A DNA stretch of 32,165 nt from Nostoc punctiforme NIES-2108 (lineage in GTDB: Bacteria; Cyanobacteriota; Cyanobacteriia; Cyanobacteriales; Nostocaceae), in NCBI GenBank assembly GCA_003326195.1, contig LXQE01000136.1:65434-97598 (forward strand), read 5' to 3'. A program made the translations under genes and the position numbers. A model generated the notes under the pieces. That model was not told where the DNA came from and ran no database searches. It was given only the letters and a program-made list of their open reading frames with translations. Shown piece by piece: positions 26,720 through 32,165 of the stretch. Each line of letters begins with the position of its first letter. Position 1 is the first letter of the stretch.

Positions 26720-26918
26720 AATGGCATTGTCAGTCGAAACAATCGCATTGTCAGTCGAAACAATGGCATTGTCAGTCGAAACAATCGCATTGTTAGCCAA
26801 AACAATGGCATTGTCAGTCGAAACAATCGCATTGTCAGTCGAAACAATCGCATTGTTAGTCGAAACAATCGCATTGTCAGCCGGAACAATCGCATTGTCA
26901 GTCAAAACAATGCCATTG
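26720..26918. repeat. 21-bp minisatellite, nine copies plus a partial
   Basis: Nine tandem 21-base units, each AAT(G/C)GCATTGTCAGTCG followed by AAAC, run from 26720 to 26908, with a 10-base partial copy to 26918. Variation is limited to the fourth base (G or C alternating), to GTTAG/GTCAG and to two or three positions near the end. Because 21 is a multiple of three and no stop is formed, several frames stay open on both strands (for example MALSVET repeats), but there is no ribosome site and no family, so I treat it as non-coding. Confidence 0.9.
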
Positions 26919-27048
26919 CACCTCTAAAAAACTTGTGTGTAAGCTGTTGCGCCTGCGGAGAGGAGATTAATCTCGGTGTTCCAAGGTACTGTTTTGGTTA
27001 ATGTATTGAGTCAGCAACCCAGAACCCTTGCTCTGTAAGAAAATGAGA

Positions 27049-27579
27049 TTAAACATTCTCATCCAGAATAGTTCCTTCTATATTGGCTCCATCCAAATTG
27101 GCTCCGCTCAAATTTGTCTGGCTCAAATCTGCTTGAGTGAGATTTGCCTGGGATAAGTCAGCTACACTTAAATCTGCACCACTTAAATCCGCTCCATCTA
27201 GATTCGCCGCTATCAAGTTTGCTTCCTGTAAATCCGCCTCACTCAAATTAGTTTCAATCAATTTAGCAACCGTCAAATCAGCGTGACTCAAATTAGCTCC
27301 ATCCAAATCTGCTCCATCCAAAATTGCTCCATCCAAAATTGCTCCGCTTAAGTTGCTACCACTGAGATCCGCATTGCTCAAATCTGCTCCATTTAAGTCT
27401 GCTTCAATCAAACTGGCGTGGGCTAAATTAGCGTGACTTAAATTAGCTCCATCTAAAACTGCTCGATCTAAAATTACGCCACTGAGATCGGCTTCTCTTA
27501 AGTTGGCCTCGCTCAGGTTGACACCAGTAAAGTCTCTGACACCTGCGGCATAGTTTTTCAGGAGTTGATCTGCTTTCAT
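27049..27579 (-). CDS. Pentapeptide repeat protein, 176 residues
   Basis: From about residue 18 to the end the protein is built of about 30 pentapeptides of the A(D/N)LXX type (SEANLREADLSGVILDRAVL ... LSGADLSVADLSQANLTQAD). It should fold as a right-handed quadrilateral beta-helix of seven to eight coils. The 17-residue N-terminus (MKADQLLKNYAAGVRDF) is the common cap. There is no signal peptide. Such proteins are numerous in cyanobacteria and mostly of unknown role; a few bind DNA gyrase. It follows the minisatellite region, with no operon partner. Confidence 0.9.
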   Translation of the reverse strand: MKADQLLKNYAAGVRDFTGVNLSEANLREADLSGVILDRAVLDGANLSHANLAHASLIEADLNGADLSNADLSGSNLSGAILDGAILDGADLDGANLSHADLTVAKLIETNLSEADLQEANLIAANLDGADLSGADLSVADLSQANLTQADLSQTNLSGANLDGANIEGTILDENV

Positions 27580-27982
27580 ATCTGTCGCTGTGCTAAGGAA
27601 CGTTTAATTGAGGCTATCCAGCTTACCCAGACAGGCAGTAAATTCTCAGCACGCGCAACTGAGAATTATTGTGGTGAATTAAACCAGAGTAAATTTTGAA
27701 TCACTTCAATCTAGATTAGCTATCCTTAACTACTGACGCTACTACCTAGAGTTATGAGTTAATTTCATACTTAGGAGGGATGTTGCCCACCTGAAAAATT
27801 TCAGCATTAGTGCAAAGCGATCGCTATACTCAAAAGACCAATTATCTACACCAATAACCCTTAACCCAAGCGCATTGGATTATTTAGGATGAAGCAGGAA
27901 ACTCCTTATTTGAAGTCATTAGTCATTGGTCAATCGGAAGTCCACTGCGATACTAAGTATTTTCGGTATCGCAGCGGATAGT
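27580..27982. other. Intergenic region without recognised gene
   Basis: A 403-base AT-rich gap between two minus-strand genes. I see one HIP1 octamer near 27819, but no long repeat, no open frame with family signatures and no clear terminator. It should contain the promoter of the pentapeptide gene. Confidence 0.6.
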
Positions 27983-29377
27983 TCATGTTTCCCCGCCAAC
28001 CACTACATCTCGAATTCGGAGGCTAGGACCACCACAACCCACTGACAGGCCATTTTGCCCTCCCTTACCACAACCACCAGATTCATCCCAGTAAAAATCA
28101 TCACCAAGTGCCTCAATATCCGCTAAAGTTTGGAATACATTTCCCGAAAGCGTCACATCCCTGACAGGTTCAGCAATTTTGCCGTTCCTAATCATCCACG
28201 CTTCCCCAGCGCTAAAGGTGAACATTTCCCCATTCGTCATCCCACCCAACCAATTACGGGCATAAACTCCTTCTTTGATATCGGTGAATAAGTCTGCGAC
28301 TGGCGTTTTACCCCGTTCAATCCAGGTATTTGTCATCCGCACAATGGGAGTAAAGTGATAGTTAAGACAGCGGGCGTTACCCGTAGGCGCCTCCTCCAAT
28401 TTGCCAGCAGTTTCACGAGAATGTAAACGTCCCACTAAAACTCCATCTTTAATTAGTTGAGTAGTAGTGGCAGGTGTGCCTTCATCATCGTAAAAATAGC
28501 TACCGCGATGTCCCTCTGGAGCCGCACCATCAAAAATTTGCAGTTCTTCTGGACCAAACCGCCGTCCGATGGTCATAACTTCCAAGAGATCGGGGTTTTC
28601 GTAAGCCATATCAGCCTCAGAAAGATGTCCGAAGGCTTCGTGGACGAATAAACCCGTGAGAATTGGGTCAATGACTACAGTGTAAGTATTGCCTTTGACT
28701 GGTGGTAGAGATAAAGCGGCGATCGCTCTTTGAGCAGCCCCTTTTACCTGTTCATCCAAACTAGTTAAATCTTCGTAAGCTTTGCGAGAGCCAGTAGTTT
28801 CCCGTCCAGTTTGTACGGTTTCGCCATTTCTGGCGGTGGCGGCAAAGCGCATTTCCATATCCACCCAAGATTGCTCGATCAAAGTACCTTCGGAAGTAGC
28901 AATGATTACTTTTTGGGCACTGTCACCGTAACGCACCGAGGTAGTGGTAATTCGGCGATCGACGCTTTTAAGCAATTGGGCATAGCGATCGCACAATTGT
29001 TTTTTCTGCGAGAGTGAGACATTTCGGGGATCAGTACCTTTTAGGGGTAGAATGCATACTGCTTGCACCGGATCAATGGGTGCAAGTAAAGTTTCTTCAT
29101 CACCAACCATCCGCGCAGCAGCGATCGCTTCTTCTATGCGATCTTTGATTGTTGCTAGCTGGTTAAAGCAGCTCAACCCCCATCCGCCTTTATAACAAGC
29201 GCGAATATGCCCACCAATGGAGATGCCTTCACTGAGGGTTTCTACCTTGTCGCCACGCAACAAGATATCAGTCCCTTCTGCTTCTTCAAGGCGAATCATC
29301 AGATAATCTACACGCTCACGGTAGCGGGCGATCAGGTCAGAAAGTAAATTTTGTGCGTCAGCAAGTGTAGTCGGCAT
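27983..29377 (-). CDS. tldD: TldD/PmbA family zinc metalloprotease, TldD-like
   Basis: 464 residues from ATG 29377. The metal-binding HEAFGHLSEAD motif (HExxxH, residues 246-251) sits in TVVIDPILTGLFVHEAFGH, and the C-terminal half has NARCLNYHFTPIVRMTNTWI, the core TldD signature. Glycine-rich DESGGCGKGGQNGLSVGCGG closes the protein. In E. coli TldD works with PmbA (TldE) in processing peptides such as microcin B17 and the CcdA antitoxin; no tldE-like gene lies in this window. A TTG at 29383 would add two residues (ME), but the ATG is the better start. Confidence 0.9.
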   Translation of the reverse strand: MPTTLADAQNLLSDLIARYRERVDYLMIRLEEAEGTDILLRGDKVETLSEGISIGGHIRACYKGGWGLSCFNQLATIKDRIEEAIAAARMVGDEETLLAPIDPVQAVCILPLKGTDPRNVSLSQKKQLCDRYAQLLKSVDRRITTTSVRYGDSAQKVIIATSEGTLIEQSWVDMEMRFAATARNGETVQTGRETTGSRKAYEDLTSLDEQVKGAAQRAIAALSLPPVKGNTYTVVIDPILTGLFVHEAFGHLSEADMAYENPDLLEVMTIGRRFGPEELQIFDGAAPEGHRGSYFYDDEGTPATTTQLIKDGVLVGRLHSRETAGKLEEAPTGNARCLNYHFTPIVRMTNTWIERGKTPVADLFTDIKEGVYARNWLGGMTNGEMFTFSAGEAWMIRNGKIAEPVRDVTLSGNVFQTLADIEALGDDFYWDESGGCGKGGQNGLSVGCGGPSLRIRDVVVGGET

Positions 29378-29847
29378 TTCCAATTAGTAACAATGACGAA
29401 CTGCATTTATTTTGCAATTATTTGGGGAATTTCTGCTAATCAATATTATGAGGGGACTAGGTACTGGGGGAAATGATACCATTTTGGATTTTAGATTTTG
29501 GATTTTAGATTTTGGATTGGGAATTGCCTTGGTGCGTCTAGCTTGGTGTGAATCCATCTGTCGCAATCATTTTTCAAATTGGTATGAGTGAGTGGAAAAA
29601 CAGGCGAGAAGTTACAGTAAATTTTTCCTTTGTGCCCCTTTGCAACTCTGCCTCTTGTGCCCAATCTCCAATCCCCAATCTTAAGTTACTGTGGGTAAGA
29701 ACTCAATGATGTGCTAAGATAATCAAGTGAGAATAAAATTCGGTTACATTCTTTGTTTTTAGTATTGACAGGCTTTTCCCTTTTGGTCTTAACAAGCTTG
29801 CCTCCGAAATCTAAATCTCTACACACCTATGATTTTGGAGATAATGC
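29378..29847. other. Intergenic region with heptamer repeats upstream of the RRM gene
   Basis: A 470-base region. 29481-29521 carries five heptamers alternating ATTTTGG and ATTTTAG. Further on, AT-rich sequence (29700-29847) leads to the RRM gene and should hold its promoter and leader. In Anabaena the equivalent rbpA1 gene is cold-regulated and has a 5' leader; I see no individually assignable promoter boxes here. Confidence 0.5.
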
Positions 29848-30174
29848 ATGTCAATTTATGTAGGTAATCTATCCTACGAGGTCACACAAGATGACCTCAA
29901 TTCTGTGTTTGCCGAACACGGTACTGTAAAGCGGGTTCAGTTACCTACTGACCGTGAAACCGGACGTCCACGCGGCTTTGCCTTTGTAGAGATGGGCACA
30001 GAAGCTGAAGAAACAGCTGCCATTGATGCTCTTGATGGAGCTGAATGGATGGGACGCGACCTCAAAGTGAATAAGGCTAAACCAAAGGAAGATAGAGGTG
30101 GTTCTTTTGGTGGTGGTGGTGGCGATCGCCGCGGTGGTGGTGGTGGTGGTGGATACAATAGATCACGCTACTAA
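29848..30174 (+). CDS. rbpA: RRM-type RNA-binding protein with glycine-rich tail
   Basis: 108 residues with one RNA recognition motif. RNP2 is IYVGNL (3-8) and RNP1 is RGFAFVEM (about 42-49). After residue 80 there is a Gly-rich tail ([20 protein letters not shown]) as in cold-inducible cyanobacterial Rbp proteins. It is a single-stranded RNA-binding protein of the cytoplasm. ATG 29848 has a GGAG ribosome site. The gene is followed by a terminator hairpin and then rpsU, an arrangement described for the cold-regulated rbpA1-rps21 cluster of Anabaena. Confidence 0.92.
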   Translation: MSIYVGNLSYEVTQDDLNSVFAEHGTVKRVQLPTDRETGRPRGFAFVEMGTEAEETAAIDALDGAEWMGRDLKVNKAKPKEDRGGSFGGGGGDRRGGGGGGGYNRSRY

Positions 30175-30206
30175 GCTTTAAGATCAAAAATTAAGTTTTA
30201 ACGTCT

Positions 30207-30235
30207 AAAGGGCAGAATCATTATCTGCCCTTTTT
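30207..30235 (+). terminator. Rho-independent terminator between rbp and rpsU
   Basis: AAAGGGCAGA (30207-30216) and TCTGCCCTTT (30224-30233) form a 10-base perfect stem with a 7-base loop, followed by T residues to 30235. It should end most rbp transcripts and allow limited read-through into rpsU. Confidence 0.85.
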
Positions 30236-30294
30236 GCGCTCCGGTCTACTGGATGGCTTAAATTGCCCAGTACCAATTAAGTAGGAGATGATAA

Positions 30295-30486
30295 ATGACC
30301 CAAGTATTTGTGGGCGAAAATGAAGGAATTGAGTCAGCCTTACGCCGATTTAAGAGGGAAGTTTCCAAAGCAGGTATTTTTCCAGACATGAGAAAGAATC
30401 GTCACTTTGAAACGCCTTTGGAAAAACACAAGCGCAAAGAAGTCGCTAGACACAAACAACGCAAGAGAAATTTCCGTCGTAATTAA
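30295..30486 (+). CDS. rpsU: 30S ribosomal protein S21
   Basis: 63 residues with the S21 core [20 protein letters not shown] and a very basic C-terminus ([20 protein letters not shown]). It is a late-assembling protein of the 30S subunit that aids mRNA selection. GGAG stands about 8 bases before ATG 30295. It is downstream of the RRM gene and its terminator, consistent with the conserved cyanobacterial gene pair. Confidence 0.96.
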   Translation: MTQVFVGENEGIESALRRFKREVSKAGIFPDMRKNRHFETPLEKHKRKEVARHKQRKRNFRRN

Positions 30487-30526
30487 CTATTAGCGATACC
30501 TCCGGTTAGCTATGCTAACACACTCT

Positions 30527-30587
30527 CTCATTAGATTCTTAGCTGTCGAAAAGGCGATCGCTGTACTCCAAAGGAGAATCTAATGAG
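30527..30587. repeat. Inverted repeat with 13-bp perfect arms after rpsU
   Basis: CTCATTAGATTCT (30527-30539) and AGAATCTAATGAG (30575-30587) enclose 35 bases that include a HIP1 site. The second arm carries a good ribosome site, AAGGAG, 6 bases before ATGAGTAAG, which is closed four codons later (MSKF, then TGA). No T-run follows the hairpin. The rest of the 337-base gap 30487-30823 is AT-rich and otherwise featureless up to the terminator at 30756-30783. Confidence 0.55.
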
Positions 30588-30755
30588 TAAGTTTTGAACT
30601 TAGAAAACCTTTTTTGATATAAGCTATCTATCAAAATTATTATAAATCTGTTTAAGTTACTGCTGTTCTGTATCAATCAGAATTTTCAGGGATAACTAAA
30701 TTAGAAAATAAGTCAAAAATATTCTTAATAATAAGCTGTACCAATCAATGCCAAT

Positions 30756-30791
30756 AAAAAGCCCTCAAGCAAAGATGAGGGCTAGGCAGTT
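30756..30791 (-). terminator. Bidirectional terminator after the Tat-exported protein gene
   Basis: AGCCCTCA (30760-30767) and TGAGGGCT (30776-30783) form a stem with an 8-base loop. On the minus strand it is followed directly by five T residues, which suits the gene ending at 30824. On the plus strand a T-run follows about 7 bases later, so it may also stop rpsU read-through. Confidence 0.8.
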
Positions 30792-30823
30792 TTTTTTGTT
30801 AGAAATATCAAGCTCAATTCCTT

Positions 30824-31759
30824 CTAAGCACGAGTACGCGTAATCTGAGTAGTATCAAAGTCTTGCAGCCGAGTCATATTTCCACTGTCCTTATCAACAA
30901 TATACACAGCATTAGGTGTCTCATATCTCATAGCTCCAAAGGCGAGGAGTTGACCTGTTGCAGAGCAAACTAAGCTTTGTAAGCCATTATTCCATGCTTG
31001 ACCATTAACTTTTAATTGTCCTAGTCTGATGGGCTTTTTTTGATTTGAATTTAGCCGCACCAGAGTTGTATCACCATACGCACCGACTATAGAGGTATAA
31101 AGTATTCCATCTGGGCACTCAGCTAGATTGCTGACCCGCTCATCTTCCAGGAATTTAATCTTACTAATAAAACTTATCTCTCCTGTTTGAAGGTTAATAT
31201 CTACCAATCTGATCGGTGGTGTACCGTTTTTCTTTCCTACTAGTCCAATGAGTCGCCCATCATTAGTACCTAGCAAGCTCCCAAGCTGTTGATTTTGTTT
31301 AAGTCCTGAGACTGTCAAAGTTTTTACAGGCGTACCCAAAAATGTAATGCGAGTAGGTGTCGCCTGTCTCCGACTAATCGCAACCGGAGTAATAGCTACA
31401 ACAAGTGTGCCATCGCTTAAAGAGGTAAAACCACTCAATATCTCATTAGGCTCTAATAGAGGTGTACTTTTATCCGTAAGTATCTGAGCCTTTCCTGTCA
31501 TTAAGGATTGCAAAACTAGTCCTACAGGCTTAATATCTGTGCTTACAATGTTTAGGGCAGTGTTCTCTACTAATTCAGTGGTGTTTACCTCTGTAATAAC
31601 CGTTTGGTCAATATTAGCGAGCGGGCTAGAACCTATACCTACAATATTTAAACTTGGTGTTTCTGCCAAGGCTTTCTTGGTTAGATAACTAAGTCCAGAT
31701 GCTACAGTTCCAGCAAGTGCCAACTGTCCAAACCGTCGACGTGATACCTTGTAATTCAT
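30824..31759 (-). CDS. Tat-exported propeller-like protein of unknown function
   Basis: 311 residues. The N-terminus NYKVSRRRFGQLALAGTVAS is a twin-arginine signal (SRRRF) with a hydrophobic core and an A-L-A cleavage site near residue 32. The rest repeats strand-turn patterns (TSLSDGTLVVAITPV, LLGTNDGRLIGLVG, AECPDGILYTSIVGAYGD, CSATGQLLAFGAMRY, VYIVDKDSGNMTRL) like a beta-propeller with D-G turns. No catalytic motif is seen. Tat export suggests folding, perhaps with a cofactor, before crossing. It lies 61 bases after the end of the galactose-oxidase-like gene on the same strand, so the two are probably an operon and the protein may support that enzyme. Confidence 0.75.
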   Translation of the reverse strand: MNYKVSRRRFGQLALAGTVASGLSYLTKKALAETPSLNIVGIGSSPLANIDQTVITEVNTTELVENTALNIVSTDIKPVGLVLQSLMTGKAQILTDKSTPLLEPNEILSGFTSLSDGTLVVAITPVAISRRQATPTRITFLGTPVKTLTVSGLKQNQQLGSLLGTNDGRLIGLVGKKNGTPPIRLVDINLQTGEISFISKIKFLEDERVSNLAECPDGILYTSIVGAYGDTTLVRLNSNQKKPIRLGQLKVNGQAWNNGLQSLVCSATGQLLAFGAMRYETPNAVYIVDKDSGNMTRLQDFDTTQITRTRA

Positions 31760-31820
31760 ATTTTCCTTCCTAGAATGAATGACTTTTATTAGGTAGCAGT
31801 GTGAACGTAAACAGATCAGG

Positions 31821-32165
31821 CTAATATATTTGCGTCCAGGTTGCTACTGAGGGTGTTCCATTTTTGTCACTAATAAAAAGCATGTACCAGCCTGGAGGTG
31901 CGATGTTTCGATTGTTTATGACCGTGACCTTAAGAGAAGTAGCATTTCTAGAAATAATGGGTGCATCCACTAACCTTTGTTCTGTATCGCAAGAATGGGT
32001 AGTTGCCATTGGTCTAATCAGACTCACCCATTTAATATTCGCAGCTTGGGGTGTCTGAATCGTAAATTGCTGCCCGTAGGTAACAGTTTGAGGAGCGCTC
32101 TGAATAACTGGTCGCGATCGCGACATATACGCAGGACTATAGATTTCTAATCGCAGTTCATTGAC
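31821..32165 (-). CDS. Galactose/glyoxal-oxidase-like copper enzyme, C-terminal part only
   Basis: The minus-strand frame is open through the window edge (first visible residues VNELRLEIYSPAYMSRSRPV). It matches the C-terminal Ig-like E-set/DUF1929 domain of radical copper oxidases: VTYGQQFTIQTPQAANIKWV, SLIRPMATTHSCDTEQRLVD and NIAPPGWYMLFISDKNGTPS. The His in TTHSCDTEQR corresponds to the second histidine copper ligand (His581 of galactose oxidase). The rest of the protein, including the kelch domain with the Tyr-Cys cofactor, lies outside the window. It is expected to be exported. Confidence 0.85.
   Translation of the reverse strand, partial: VNELRLEIYSPAYMSRSRPVIQSAPQTVTYGQQFTIQTPQAANIKWVSLIRPMATTHSCDTEQRLVDAPIISRNATSLKVTVINNRNIAPPGWYMLFISDKNGTPSVATWTQIY

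Noticed and set aside
26720..26918. CRISPR array
   Set aside because: Units are directly adjacent with no unique spacers of 30-40 bases; it is a plain tandem minisatellite.
26656..26927. Repetitive peptide frames on both strands over the minisatellite
   Set aside because: Open only because the repeat unit is 21 bases; no start context or family, and both strands are equally open.
29937..30158. Pro-rich minus-strand frame under the RRM gene
   Set aside because: Antisense of the Gly-rich tail codons.
30527..30587. Intrinsic terminator for rpsU
   Set aside because: Good stem but a 35-base loop and no T-run; the structure at 30760-30783 is a better terminator candidate.

Overview
This window is a stretch of chromosome from a heterocyst-type filamentous cyanobacterium, Nostoc-like. 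The reasons are the many HIP1 octamers (GCGATCGC) inside and between genes, heptameric short tandem repeats in the intergenic gaps, many small dispersed palindromic or MITE-like repeats, an RRM RNA-binding protein gene followed by rpsU, and families typical of the group: SLH/DUF1565 surface protein, pentapeptide repeats, RMD1/DUF155, CIA30-Rossmann fusion, FHA-type TPS exoprotein. No tRNA, rRNA or CRISPR array was seen.

Layout. 1-1408: N-terminal two thirds or less of a secreted FHA-domain protein (minus, cut by the window edge). 1409-2105: graveyard holding a gene tail and an IS5-type transposase relic. 2106-3440: stand-alone condensation/acyltransferase protein. 3779-6258: GCS2-type gamma-glutamyl ligase, C26 gamma-glutamyl hydrolase and a two-EF-hand protein, same strand. 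6369-7120: mosaic of three broken genes (alcohol dehydrogenase, aldo-keto reductase, carboxymuconolactone decarboxylase); a 184-bp MITE with perfect termini and a 10-bp target duplication sits in the aldo-keto reductase piece. 7270-8892: nuclease-like domain fused to TPRs. 9010-9285: IS630 transposase relic. 9357-14607: lactate/malate dehydrogenase family enzyme with an odd specificity residue, FUSC-like membrane protein, RMD1 protein (minus), CIA30 protein, small periplasmic coiled-coil protein.

14969-19058 (minus) is the most interesting functional block: Rieske oxygenase, then fatty acid/sterol hydroxylase, hexapeptide acyltransferase and GH3 acyl-adenylating enzyme. The last three genes are joined by two TAATG stop-start overlaps. 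Together they look like an uncharacterised pathway that oxidises a hydrophobic molecule and then acylates or amidates it. 19245-20240 is a divergent Mrr-like PD-(D/E)XK nuclease. 21506-23584 is a membrane protein with an exact 29-residue coiled-coil repeat (eight copies) followed by TPRs. 23609-26082 (minus) carries a conserved protein whose C-terminus is written in microsatellite DNA, and a DUF1565/SLH surface protein. 26321-26918 is repeat-dense: a MITE nested in a larger inverted-repeat element, then a 21-bp minisatellite.

27049-29377 (minus): pentapeptide protein and TldD-type metalloprotease. 29848-30486: RRM protein and rpsU with an internal terminator. 30824-32165 (minus): galactose-oxidase-like copper enzyme (C-terminus only) followed by a Tat-exported propeller-like protein.

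The window alternates between housekeeping or accessory genes in good condition and decayed DNA rich in small non-autonomous elements. No transposase in it appears intact.
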